In this document: positions 7,749 through 17,000 of the stretch, piece after piece
Layout of the letters: every line of letters begins with the position of its first letter
Numbering within the stretch: the stretch's first letter is position 1
NCBI GenBank assembly: GCA_016215705.1
Contig: JACRIR010000160.1
Location: forward strand, 1 to 37,649
From: Candidatus Poribacteria bacterium
Lineage (GTDB): Bacteria; Abyssobacteria; SURF-5
DNA: 37,649 nucleotides
Direction of reading: 5' to 3'
Position numbers and translations under genes: made by a program
The notes under the pieces: model-generated
What the model was told of the DNA's origin: nothing
Seen by the model: the letters and a program-made list of their open reading frames with translations, nothing else
Databases searched by the model: none

Positions 7749-8097
7749 CTACCGCAAAAACAACCCTCGACCGCGTCGTCACTCTGGCGGCTCTGATGAA
7801 GCTCCGCTCAAGGTAGGAGACATCGCGCCGGACGGTCAGAAGATCATCGGTATATCGGAAGAAGGTCGCTACATCACCGGGATCACCGACGGCAACATAC
7901 ACGATCCGCAGGCTGAGATCATCGACGAGCAGGGCGAGACAAGCTATCACGACCTCTCGAAGCAGCGAGCGATCCGGATGTGCGCGCCGGACGATCACGA
8001 CCTGCAGCCCGAAGGTGAAGTCGGCGAAGAGATCCCCGGCACTCAGTCTATGAAGTGCCGCAAGTGCGCGTACGGTGTTCTGCAGCCGATCAAATAG
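7741..8097 (+). CDS. Hypothetical protein with C-terminal CxxC (118 aa)
   Basis: It appears to start at GTG 7741, overlapping the previous stop by 8 nt. The N-terminus is basic (RKNNPRPRRH). The centre contains Gly-rich beta-type sequence (GRYITGITDGNIHD). The end has MKCRKCAYG, a CxxC pair that could be half of a metal site. No family is recognised. It is the last gene before the promoter at 8104, so it ends the portal transcription unit. Confidence 0.65.
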   Translation: MYNYRKNNPRPRRHSGGSDEAPLKVGDIAPDGQKIIGISEEGRYITGITDGNIHDPQAEIIDEQGETSYHDLSKQRAIRMCAPDDHDLQPEGEVGEEIPGTQSMKCRKCAYGVLQPIK

Positions 8098-8103
8098 TAT
8101 TGT

Positions 8104-8132
8104 TTGCAAAAGCAGAAGCGTGATACTATTAT
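8104..8132 (+). promoter_or_regulatory. Sigma70-type promoter for scaffold/capsid genes
   Basis: TTGCAA and TATTAT have a 17-bp spacer that contains CAGAAGCG, matching the spacer block of the leftward promoters. The sequence downstream (TTATCAATAAGC, 8134-8145) matches the region after the promoter at 37317-37345. The start would lie about 32 nt before the scaffold ATG. Confidence 0.75.
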
Positions 8133-8171
8133 GTTATCAATAAGCCCTTCGGCGAATATGAGGAGAACTAC

Positions 8172-8996
8172 ATGTCAGAGCTAGATGATGATCTACGCGA
8201 AGAAGTAAATAACGCACTCGAAGACGACGAAGTCGACGAAGCTGCGGAACATGATCAGGACGACATCGCCGATGATGACAGTCCAGAGGACGAAGCCGAC
8301 GACGTTCAGGAAGAAGACGAAGATGATGACGAAAGTGATCAGAAGCGCAAGCCTTCCGGCAAAGATAAGACCCGCTCTGCGCCCGCAGACGACGACGATC
8401 TTGAAGAGGACGACGACCCTTCACTCGACTACGCTCGACCTGAGTTCGGCACTGGGAATACGCCGCAGGTCAAAGAGTTTGACATACGCACCTTACCAAA
8501 AGACCCCGAAACTGGCTTGATCGACCCTGTCGAAGCGAACAAACTCATCAATGAGTTCTACGCCAATCAAGGCAAGGCAACGACTGAGTCACGTCAAAGG
8601 GAAGAACAGACGAAGAACCTGCTTACGCAGCAGTGGACTCGTGTTAGTAAGAAGTACCCGGCGGTATATTCAAACCCCCGGCTTCGAGATATGGCGCGTG
8701 ATATGCACCTCAACTCGATCGGTACTGCTAACTACTTGACTCCGGCGCAAGCCGCAGCCAAGATCGAGCGCACTCGCCGCGAGCTTGTGAAAACAGGCTA
8801 CAAGTCAGCGAAGACTCGTCGTTCAGTTGAGACGATGACACGTACGGAGCGCAACTCCGGACGCCCTTCAACAGGGAAGCTATCGGACTACGAGAAGGCA
8901 AAGGCGCGAGCCAACAGCCGAGATCCGCAGAAGGCGAAAGCCGGACGCATGGAGCTACTTCGTATCCGCCGAGAAGCACGTCGCCGCGCTGGATAG
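8172..8996 (+). CDS. Putative capsid scaffolding protein
   Basis: A 274-aa protein just upstream of the major capsid gene. The first 85 residues are extremely acidic (runs of Asp/Glu). The middle is helical (PVEANKLINEFYANQGKAT...). The C-terminal 70 residues are strongly basic (RRELVKTGYKSAKTRR, MELLRIRREARRRAG). An acidic, flexible N-terminus and a basic capsid-binding tail, with this gene position, are typical of scaffolds that guide procapsid assembly and then leave. GAGGAG provides a strong ribosome site. No protease gene is adjacent. Confidence 0.75.
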   Translation: MSELDDDLREEVNNALEDDEVDEAAEHDQDDIADDDSPEDEADDVQEEDEDDDESDQKRKPSGKDKTRSAPADDDDLEEDDDPSLDYARPEFGTGNTPQVKEFDIRTLPKDPETGLIDPVEANKLINEFYANQGKATTESRQREEQTKNLLTQQWTRVSKKYPAVYSNPRLRDMARDMHLNSIGTANYLTPAQAAAKIERTRRELVKTGYKSAKTRRSVETMTRTERNSGRPSTGKLSDYEKAKARANSRDPQKAKAGRMELLRIRREARRRAG

Positions 8997-9026
8997 TTCG
9001 CAGAGGTAAGATCCGCTATTGTCGCC

Positions 9027-9072
9027 CTGATCCCTCATATCAGTCACACAATAATAGAGTAGCCAAAGCTAC
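9027..9072 (+). promoter_or_regulatory. Paired hairpins in the major capsid leader
   Basis: Two short stem-loops precede the capsid gene: CTGAT/ATCAG (9027-9043) and GTAGC-CAAA-GCTAC (9059-9072). The second ends about 6 nt before the AGGAT ribosome site. They could stabilise the mRNA or tune capsid translation. I found no convincing promoter in this gap. Confidence 0.45.
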
Positions 9073-9089
9073 AGAATAGGATCGCCACT

Positions 9090-9998
9090 ATGGCAGCACC
9101 AGAGAAAAGCTATGATGACGCAGCCCTCAAAGAGGACTTGTCGAACGAGATCGAAAATATCAGCCCTGTCGAAAACTGGTTCTTGAAGAACTTGCAGAAG
9201 ACCAAAGCGAAGAGCACGACTCACGTCAACCTCGTCGAACAGTTGAAGACTCCGGCTCAGAACGCCATGATCGAAGGTGCGGACACCGTTTACGCTGACC
9301 GTACTCGCCCGACTCGCGTTGACAACCTGACTCAGATCATCGAAGTACCGTTCGCGGTCTCGACCACTGAGCAGTGGATGGATCACGCCGGGTTCGACAA
9401 CAGGTACGAGCACGAAGCTGAAAAAGCCATGAAAGAGTGGGGCAACGACGCCGAGCGCGCCATCGTCCGCGAAACTCGTCAGGCTGGTAACGCTGCAACC
9501 GCTCGTCGCATGGACGGTATCATCAACAAGATCACCTCGAACGTGATCAACGGCGCAGGTACGGCTGTATGGACTGAGACTGTCTTGAACAACCTCGCCG
9601 AGCTTGCCTACTGGCAAGGTGGTACACCGACTGACCTGTTCTTGAGTCCTGCATTGAAGCGCAAAAGCTCTAGCTTCACGCAAGGCGACCGTCAGTACTC
9701 CGCTGAAACAAAGCGACAGACTCGTCTGACGCAGGAATACGAAGGCGACTTCGGAGTAATCAGCTTCCACATGCACCGCTTCATCAACGACCAAGCCGAC
9801 AGCAACACGTCCGGTACTGGCGCACAGCGAGCCCTGTTGCTCGACGTTGATATGTGGGCAATCGCCTACGGTGAGAAGCCTCACGAAGAAGAGCTGGCGA
9901 AGACCGGACTTGCCGTCAAGGGTCACGTCTACGGTGAATTGACTGTCGAAGCGAAAGCTGAGAACGCCAACGCCAAAGCTATCAACATGATCTCCTAA
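9090..9998 (+). CDS. Major capsid protein (SU10-like / DUF5309-type)
   Basis: A 302-aa protein whose N-terminal pattern (LSNEIENISPVENWFL...KAKSTTH) matches the start of the SU10-like (DUF5309) HK97-fold capsid family, where NISPxETPF and a KA-S/T-H run are typical. The rest fits a capsid: a polar middle, a helix around residues 100-130 (EHEAEKAMKEWGNDAERAIV), and a beta-rich C-terminus. It follows the scaffold and precedes the connector genes. A long antisense reading frame covers nearly the whole gene but shows no supporting signals. Confidence 0.82.
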   Translation: MAAPEKSYDDAALKEDLSNEIENISPVENWFLKNLQKTKAKSTTHVNLVEQLKTPAQNAMIEGADTVYADRTRPTRVDNLTQIIEVPFAVSTTEQWMDHAGFDNRYEHEAEKAMKEWGNDAERAIVRETRQAGNAATARRMDGIINKITSNVINGAGTAVWTETVLNNLAELAYWQGGTPTDLFLSPALKRKSSSFTQGDRQYSAETKRQTRLTQEYEGDFGVISFHMHRFINDQADSNTSGTGAQRALLLDVDMWAIAYGEKPHEEELAKTGLAVKGHVYGELTVEAKAENANAKAINMIS

Positions 9999-10018
9999 TC
10001 AGTAGGATCGATCTAACT

Positions 10019-10046
10019 GCCGGGGGTGCTACATGCAGCCCCCGGC
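10019..10046 (+). other. Strong hairpin after the major capsid gene
   Basis: GCCGGGGG and CCCCCGGC form an 8-bp GC stem around a 12-nt loop that can pair further (TGC/GCA). No U-tract follows, and the next gene's ribosome site (AAGGAAG) begins 5 nt later. It probably protects the capsid mRNA 3' end or reduces read-through into the connector genes. Confidence 0.6.
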
Positions 10047-10063
10047 TCACAAGGAAGTGCAAC

Positions 10064-10534
10064 ATGTCAGACCTCATACTGGGCGATCAAAACGGACTCT
10101 CTGTACAGGAGCAAGTCGACAAAAGACTGCGAGCGGAAGCGTTCGCCAAAAAGATACTCGAAGCACCTGCCGGTACTCCGGAGCGATGGAGTCGCATATT
10201 CAAGGTCTGGTACGGTCTCGACCCTAACGCTAGAGAAGATCACATCGCCGCCTGCGAAGAGGCTGCAGCCGTACGTGCGTCGCTCGACGACAAAGAATAC
10301 GGTCTCAGCAAAGCCTCACGCGGCAAAGCCTACGGCGAAGAGGTGAACGGTCACGTCAACAACGCGCTCGTCGCTATCATGCCGGAGAAGCTCAAGGCGT
10401 GGCTCGTGAAGTACGATCCGACACTCAACAAGAACTTCAACAAAGGCGCAGCCGAACAGCGCAAAGCATGGCGTAGAGTTTACAACAATTTTCCGTTTTA
10501 TCGAACAACTGAGAAATTAAGAGAGGGGTTCTAA
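10064..10534 (+). CDS. Hypothetical head protein (156 aa)
   Basis: A 156-aa mostly helical, charged protein between the capsid and connector genes. AAGGAAG precedes the ATG. Aromatic residues cluster near WSRIFKVWYGLDP and at the C-terminus (WRRVYNNFPFYRTTEKL). No family is recognised with confidence. It overlaps nothing, and the next gene starts 2 nt after its stop. Candidate roles are head completion or capsid decoration. The strong hairpin upstream suggests it is expressed less than the capsid protein. Confidence 0.75.
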   Translation: MSDLILGDQNGLSVQEQVDKRLRAEAFAKKILEAPAGTPERWSRIFKVWYGLDPNAREDHIAACEEAAAVRASLDDKEYGLSKASRGKAYGEEVNGHVNNALVAIMPEKLKAWLVKYDPTLNKNFNKGAAEQRKAWRRVYNNFPFYRTTEKLREGF

Positions 10535-10535
10535 T

Positions 10536-11192
10536 ATGCTACCGCAAACAGGCTATGACGAAGCGAGCGTCGCTCTCGCACGACTACTCAATCAAGACTC
10601 GATCCCTAGCTCTGAGAGCGGTCGCGTCGCCTTCTTCATCGCGTCCGGCGTTCAGCGTATCCTGCGCGCCCTCGATATACCGCAGACGCTCACGTACGCC
10701 TCGGTCACGACTGACGCAAACGGTCGCGTCTCTCTTGCTACGTTGCGCCTCGGCATGACGCCCGGTATCGACGTAGTCACCGACGGTATCCGCAACTACA
10801 CCCTCGTCACTCCTTCGGAGCGTTATCAGTATCAGCAGGGCAACTACTACTTCAACGTCGTCGTCGAAGCTGGCGTATGGGTGCTCTACAGCTCCGAGAA
10901 GAACGCAACGCTCACTCTCGGCTACTACGACACGCCTGACACCGTCGTCAGTGGACTCACGCCGGTCAAGATCGCTCTGCAGCCGATGGTCGTTGCGAAG
11001 GCAGCTCTCATCTACTACAGGCAGGCTCAAGACCCGGAAGCCGACACTGAACAGGAAGAAGATCAGTTCAGGCAGGAGATCGCAGAGATCGGTGAAGCGC
11101 AGGAGCGCAGGCGTCCGCAGCAGTTCGCGAAGACGCGGCGTGACGACTACGGTCATCATCTCGGCTACACCGGCAACGGCAGGAGAGGCTAG
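10536..11192 (+). CDS. Putative head-tail adaptor / tail tubular protein A-like
   Basis: A 218-aa protein. The N-terminal helical half (SVALARLLNQDS...RVAFFIASGVQRILRALDI) followed by beta-type sequence and a C-terminal helix (DQFRQEIAEIGEAQERRR) recalls connector proteins that sit under the portal, such as T7 gp11-type adaptors. The size is close to theirs. The next gene, starting at the following base, looks like a beta-propeller nozzle. The pair would then form the short tail stub of a podovirus. GAGAGGGG serves as the ribosome site. Confidence 0.6.
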   Translation: MLPQTGYDEASVALARLLNQDSIPSSESGRVAFFIASGVQRILRALDIPQTLTYASVTTDANGRVSLATLRLGMTPGIDVVTDGIRNYTLVTPSERYQYQQGNYYFNVVVEAGVWVLYSSEKNATLTLGYYDTPDTVVSGLTPVKIALQPMVVAKAALIYYRQAQDPEADTEQEEDQFRQEIAEIGEAQERRRPQQFAKTRRDDYGHHLGYTGNGRRG

Positions 11193-12848
11193 ATGAGTCT
11201 CGCAGTATCCGGCGTCCGCAGGCGCGGCAGACGGCGACGAACCGTACTAGAGCAGAGGTTCTTGAACCCCGGCAAAGGTATCAATGTCTTCGTCTCTGAG
11301 CAGTTTATTGATAATCAAGAGGGCTCAGGCAGCAACAACTCAAGTATCGTCGAGTCCGGTGCGATCACGAAGCGCAACGGCTGGACGACTGTCGGTGTCG
11401 GTCTCGTCAACGCTCCTCGTGGGCTAGGCTCGTACTATCCTACCGGCGCAAACTCGGTACTTATGACTGTCGACGGCAATCAGCTCAAATACCTCTCAGG
11501 CGCGCTCTGGACTGCGCTTCCGGCGATCACATACGCTAACTCTGACCGCTATTGCTTCGTACAGGCAGGCGGCGATATGTACATCTGGAACGGTGTCGAC
11601 GCAGGCTCGCGCATGTCTGGACTCACGCTCACGCGCCCGAATACGACTCCGAGTGCCGCCTTCGGTATCTACTACGCCGACAAGCAGGTAGTCTCAGGTG
11701 TACCAAGTAAGCCGAACCGACTCTACATCAGCAGCTCGATCGACAGGGGTGACTTCACGAACGCCACCGGTACACTCGGCAGCTCGACCGAAGTACCGGG
11801 TACGACTGCACCGTACGCCGGTTCTGACGCCAACTACTACGACCTCAGCCCGGACGATGGCGACAAAATCACCGCGCTCGCGAAGTATCAGGATCAGCTC
11901 ATCGTCTTCAAGACTCGCTCGATCTGGTCGATCACCTTCGACACGAACGGTCAGCCTATCGGCAAGCTCGTCACAAACGGCGTCGGCTGTATATCTCACT
12001 GGTCTATCGACACCGTTGACAACGATCTGATCTTCCTGAGTCGTCGCGGCTACTTCGTACTCGGCACTGAGGCTCAGTTCTTCGACCAACTTCGCACAAA
12101 CGAGCTCTCGATCCGTATCAAGCCGTACATCAAAGCCATGACCGCAAGCCGCCTCAACCGCGCGACTTCGATCTGGCACGATAACGTGTACTACTCTGCA
12201 GTACCGACCGGCAACAGCACGACGAACAACCGCTGCTTCACGTATCACCGGCAATATACCGGATGGCTGCAGTCGCAGAACATCAACGCGAACGCCTTTA
12301 CGCAGTACATCGATCAGACCTCTCAAGAAGAAGAGCTCTACTACGCTGACGAAGTACTGCCGCAAGTATGGAAGCTGACGACAGGTTACGCCGACGCGTC
12401 CGGCACTGCTTCGCCGCAACCGATCTCGATGTACTGGGAGTCGAAAGCCTACGACTTTTCGACGTTCGATATTCAAAAGCGGTTCGTAGACGTGACTCTG
12501 CTCTTCCGTCAGCTATCCGGCGCGGTGAAGGTGACTATCACCATCGACGGCAACCGGATCACGAAGAACTACAACATCCCCGGTACATCGTTCTCAGGTG
12601 GTCTCGGTCGCGGTGGTCTCGGTAAGGCGTCACTCGGCGGTAAGTACGAAGCAGGTATCCTCGGCACTACAAGCTCGACTGTCACGAACAACATCCCGAT
12701 CCGGCTCAACGTGGGCGAAAACGGACGCACGATCAAGATCCGCGTCGAGAACAGCAACCTCAACGAGAGCTTCACGCTGCTCGGCTTCAACATCGGATAC
12801 CGACCATACGGACGCAATAACTTCCCGGCAGAATTGAGAGTGTACTAA
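11193..12848 (+). CDS. Putative tail nozzle / stopper protein (beta-rich)
   Basis: A 551-aa protein with a very basic N-terminus (GVRRRGRRRRTV), then repeated short beta segments with Gly-Asp turns (LMTVDGNQLKYLSG; MYIWNGVDAGSRM; DQLIVFKTRSIWSITFD; LIFLSRRGYFVLG). These look like propeller blades as in nozzle or head-closure proteins of short-tailed phages. The C-terminal 130 residues form another beta domain with a Gly-rich loop (SGGLGRGGLGKASLGG). It follows the adaptor immediately and fits the distal part of a short tail or a stopper. The assignment is by pattern and context. Confidence 0.6.
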   Translation: MSLAVSGVRRRGRRRRTVLEQRFLNPGKGINVFVSEQFIDNQEGSGSNNSSIVESGAITKRNGWTTVGVGLVNAPRGLGSYYPTGANSVLMTVDGNQLKYLSGALWTALPAITYANSDRYCFVQAGGDMYIWNGVDAGSRMSGLTLTRPNTTPSAAFGIYYADKQVVSGVPSKPNRLYISSSIDRGDFTNATGTLGSSTEVPGTTAPYAGSDANYYDLSPDDGDKITALAKYQDQLIVFKTRSIWSITFDTNGQPIGKLVTNGVGCISHWSIDTVDNDLIFLSRRGYFVLGTEAQFFDQLRTNELSIRIKPYIKAMTASRLNRATSIWHDNVYYSAVPTGNSTTNNRCFTYHRQYTGWLQSQNINANAFTQYIDQTSQEEELYYADEVLPQVWKLTTGYADASGTASPQPISMYWESKAYDFSTFDIQKRFVDVTLLFRQLSGAVKVTITIDGNRITKNYNIPGTSFSGGLGRGGLGKASLGGKYEAGILGTTSSTVTNNIPIRLNVGENGRTIKIRVENSNLNESFTLLGFNIGYRPYGRNNFPAELRVY

Positions 12849-12858
12849 CATGACCACT

Positions 12859-12888
12859 TTGTTGTATAGTTTATATCAGAAGCATAAC
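12859..12888 (+). promoter_or_regulatory. Possible promoter region before internal virion genes
   Basis: The 99-nt gap holds overlapping weak promoter-like hexamers (TTGTTG-18-CATAAC; also TATAGT and TATATC). It contains TTATATCAGAAGCATAACC (12871-12889), which is like TATAATCACAAGCATAAGC before the endolysin gene. The exact promoter elements are uncertain. Confidence 0.35.
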
Positions 12889-12947
12889 CTCAAAACTGCT
12901 AGAGGGAAAATGACATCACAATTAAACGCTCTCAAAGGAGTAAATAC

Positions 12948-14057
12948 ATGGCATTTTTAGGTATCCCTACTAGCAGAAAAGATCTCGGCAACGCTGGCTG
13001 GATCAAGGGCGCGGCAACAGTCGGTGCTCGAACAACTGCAAACCTCGGCTCTCTAACAGGCGGAAGTCAAGCAAGCGTCCAGAAGCTACGCGGCTTCGCT
13101 GACGCTATCGATGACCCTAATCAGGGCTACGCTGGTACGCTGAACCCGGCGAAAGCACTCACATCAATCAACGCCCCCGGCACTGCCTTCAACTTCACGC
13201 AGGCGCGCCCGGTCGCAGGTGGCGCAGCAGGCGGTCAGGTTCAAGGTGACTCTACCTTCGACCCGAACGGAACAGGTCTCGGCGGCGGTGCATACGGCTC
13301 AGGCAGCGGCGCAGCCTACGATCCCGACCTCGACCCGACGAAGATAGCCGCACAGCGCGGTCAGATCCGTAACCTGATGAGCATGTTCGAACAAGCCTAC
13401 AATGACGTCGTCGGACAAGTCGATCGTCTAGCGGCTCAGAAGCGCGGCGACTTCGAGAAGAGCTACGGCGATCAGCAAGTCGGACTCGACAAGAACTTCG
13501 GCTCGACTACTCAGGGTATCGACGATCAGTTCTCCGCTCGTAACGCATATCACAGCTCATACCGCGAGAACGCACAGCAACAGGCTCGCGACGCTTACGA
13601 CTCTGCTACCGGACAACTCGGCGAAGCAAAGAACCGCGACATCGCTTCCGTCGGTCAGTTCGCCGATCAGCAGAAGGCGGAGTTCGCAGGATCTCGACCG
13701 ACCTTCAACGTCGACGACTACGGCAAGGTCTCCGACCTGCTTGACATCGGTCAGACCGTACAGTCAGCCCTCAACAAGATCAAGACTACCGGTGCAGGAC
13801 TCGGTACTGACAGTCAGTACATCCAACACTTGAACGGTATCGCTCCGACTCAGGAGACCGGCTCTGCCGCGCTGAAAGCACAACTCGACAAACTGGCTCA
13901 GACCGGTACGAACCCTGACGCGAAGCGCGCTATCGCAGCCGTAACTATCCAAAACGCAGGCGGCGATCAAAGCGCATGGATGGACTACTTCGAGAAGCAG
14001 CAAACTCAAACAGGATCGAACGCAGTCACCGACCCGACAATGGTAGCACTACAGTAA
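12948..14057 (+). CDS. Putative internal virion / tail-associated protein (369 aa)
   Basis: A 369-aa protein with CTCAAAGGAG upstream. The first 120 residues are Gly/Ala/Pro-rich and probably flexible. Residues about 135-250 form long amphipathic helices with many Gln and charged residues (FEQAYNDVVGQVDRLAAQKRGDFEKSY...). The end is Gln/Thr-rich. Such helical, low-complexity proteins between nozzle and fibre genes are usually ejected or internal virion proteins that help DNA cross the envelope. It is followed 15 nt later by the 1732-aa protein, a likely partner. Confidence 0.6.
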   Translation: MAFLGIPTSRKDLGNAGWIKGAATVGARTTANLGSLTGGSQASVQKLRGFADAIDDPNQGYAGTLNPAKALTSINAPGTAFNFTQARPVAGGAAGGQVQGDSTFDPNGTGLGGGAYGSGSGAAYDPDLDPTKIAAQRGQIRNLMSMFEQAYNDVVGQVDRLAAQKRGDFEKSYGDQQVGLDKNFGSTTQGIDDQFSARNAYHSSYRENAQQQARDAYDSATGQLGEAKNRDIASVGQFADQQKAEFAGSRPTFNVDDYGKVSDLLDIGQTVQSALNKIKTTGAGLGTDSQYIQHLNGIAPTQETGSAALKAQLDKLAQTGTNPDAKRAIAAVTIQNAGGDQSAWMDYFEKQQTQTGSNAVTDPTMVALQ

Positions 14058-14072
14058 TAAAGGAGCGTCCAC

Positions 14073-17000
14073 ATGGCTAATATCTTCCAAAAGATAGCCC
14101 AAAAAGCTAAGGACGTCGCCGGTGGTGTATACCATCAGTTCGCTACAAATGACGGTGGTCAGAACTATCAGTCCTACCTCGATGAACAAGAGCGGAAGCG
14201 GCGCGAGCAGCAACAGCAGGCAGCGCAGCGCGCACAGCAGCAGATGGCGCAGCGCAATCAGAACTCCGGCGGACTACAAGTCGCGTCTCCTTCGCCTACG
14301 CCAAAAATCACGATCGCTAAGCCACAAGCCACGCCTGACTTGAAGGTAGCCGTACCGGGCGCAACTCCTACGATCTCCGTACCGAAGCCGACCGTACCGC
14401 AAGTGCCAAAGCCTACGCAGCAGTTCAAAGGCTTCACGATGGATCAGGGCAAGAACAAGACTATCTTCGGCAAGAACGCCGCATGGCTGCTACCGAAGTC
14501 ACTCGAAAAGACGTACGGCGTCAAGGTCAACCGCGACGTCACAACCGATCATGACTCCTTTATGCAGCAGTACGACAAGCTCGGAGACGACTTCAAGAAG
14601 GTCTATACGAACCAAGTAGTCGAGCAGGCAGGCAAGGGTGACAAGGTCGCTCAGGCGACGCTGAAAGCTCTACAGGATACCGGTCGCATGAAGGGCGGCT
14701 TCTCTGAGTTCGCGGAAGGTGCGAACGATAAGCTCTACGGTGGTCTGACGAGAGGTGCTCTCCGGACGACCGACTTCGTGCTACCCGGCAAAAACACCTT
14801 CGGACTCGAAGCCGAAGCCGACAAGCTCGATCCTACGAAGCAAGGTACTCAGCAGTTCACGCAGCGCGGCAAGCAAGGCGAGAAGTTCGGTACTGTCGAA
14901 AAAGGTATCGTCGATCTCGCTACGATAGCCGTCGGCGGTGGTGCTGCAGACAAGGGCGTCGAAGCCGTACAGCGCGCAGCTCAAGCAAAGTCACTCCTCG
15001 AACGTGCTCGACTCCTCGGACTATCAGTCGAAGAAGCGAACACTCTTATCAACGGCGGCGCAAAAGTCGCTCAGAACGTACCGAAGTATCAGAAGTTCTT
15101 GCAGTATGCAGCGAAGATCGCGCCGGGCTCGTTCGTCGGATCAGGTATCGACGCGCTGCAGACCAAAGGGCGCGGCGATGACGTGAACATCGGCAAGTCT
15201 GCCGGTATCGGTCTCGCTACTGACCTCGCTACTCCTGTTATCCTCAAGCCGGTCGAGAAGCTGGCGCGCAAGGGTATCGGTCTCATCGGAGACAAGATCA
15301 CCGGCAAAGCTGCAGCGCAGGGTCTCGATGACGCTGCGGATGAAGGCGTCAACGATCTCGTCGATCACTCGCTGACATGGCAGAATATCCGCGACAAAGT
15401 GAAGCTACCGGTCAACGAAGAGGGCGGTATACGCCTCGCAGAGCCGCCTACTCGGACTCCTGCTCCTGCAGTCGACGAACTATCAGACGCGGAAAAAGAA
15501 GCAGCACAGCGAGCCTCTGACGCTCTCTCAGCCGGTGACGACACCGCACTCAAGCAAGCTACTGACGATCTCGACCGTCTCCGAACGCAATATATCGAGA
15601 CGCCTATCGAGTCACCGACCGCACCTCGAACGACGCCTGACGTAGAGCAACCGACGCCCCCACCGGTTCGCAGCGTAGAGCCGACCGATACTCGACCGCC
15701 GGTCATCGCGTCCGCTGCAGAAGACGCTGCACAGCAGACGCCCGAACTCAAAGTACCAGAACAAAGCGTACCTGAGACCCCGGCTGCTCCGCAGATTGAC
15801 GAAGCTGTACCGAACGCACCCGATGAAGTCGCTCTGCCGCAATCGTTGACCGACCGTATCGATACGTTGCACGAACGAGCTCTCAGCGAGCCTACACCGG
15901 AGAACGCCGAAGCTCTACTCGAAGCGCGCCGCGAAGCCGCCGCTCGTCAGGCTGCAGTACAGAACAACTCAGTCACCGCTACATCTAATCAGGATCTAGT
16001 CGTGCAAGGGCTCGTCGATCCGAACGTGAACTACAAGCCGGTCGGAGAGCTCAAAATAGGCTCTGATAGTATGGACGAAGTTGATCCGTCGGCAGTCGCA
16101 CAATATAAGGAACAGATACAGAACGGTCAGCCTATCGACCCGATCATCGTCAAGACCGACGAAAACGGCGTCTCATACATACAGGACGGCAAGCACCGCG
16201 CTCAGGCTCTTCAAGAGCTCGGCGTAGAGAACGCTCCGATCTCCGAACAAGTCACGCGCGCCGAACGTACCGCAACCGAAGCTCCGACGCCACAAGAACG
16301 TGGCTTCAACGCGTCCGTCCGTAGCAACCCTGACACGCTACCAGAGGTCAAAGAGGCTATCACAAAGACCGACGCCTCGAACTACGATCCGATCACGAAC
16401 GAAGAGACGCTCCGCCGCGCCGATGAAGCTATCGACGCAGATCCCGAAGCTGCTATTGAACGCGCCAAAAATCAGCAGGAGTACGGCACTGACGTACAGG
16501 CTCAGTCAATGAGGCTTATCGATCGCCTGCAGGCAGCCGGACGTGTAGCAGACGCCGTCGAGATCGTCGAAGCCACTGCTCGCCGCGCAACCGAAGCCGG
16601 TCAAGCTACGCAGATCCTCGCCGCTTATAACCGCCTGACGCCCGAAGGTATCCTCGGCGCAGCACAACGCGAGATCACGAACGCTCAGAAGCTCAACCCC
16701 GAAAAATACGCGAACCTCAAGATCTCCGAAGAGCAGGCTACAAAGCTGCGTACGATGGCTGAGGATCTGCAGAAGCTACCAGAAGGTAGCAACGAGCGCA
16801 AGCTCGCGACTCGTGCGCTGCTCACAGAGATCAGCCGCGTCGTACCTACTCCGGGCGCACGTAAGCTCGTCACTCTCTGGAAGGCTGGACTACTGACCGG
16901 CGTCAAGGGTGCGGTCGGTGGTAACACTGTCGGCAACACCGCAGCCGCTATCATGAGGAAGGTCGCAGACGTACCGGCTTCGATGATCGATACCGTACTC

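Noticed and set aside
9069-9926. 285-aa leftward open frame antisense to the capsid gene
   Set aside because: It mirrors the capsid gene's codon bias, lacks a ribosome site and promoter, and its sequence has no domain-like pattern.
11694-12476. 260-aa leftward open frame within the nozzle gene
   Set aside because: Arg/Val-rich shadow of a well-supported rightward gene, with no start signals.
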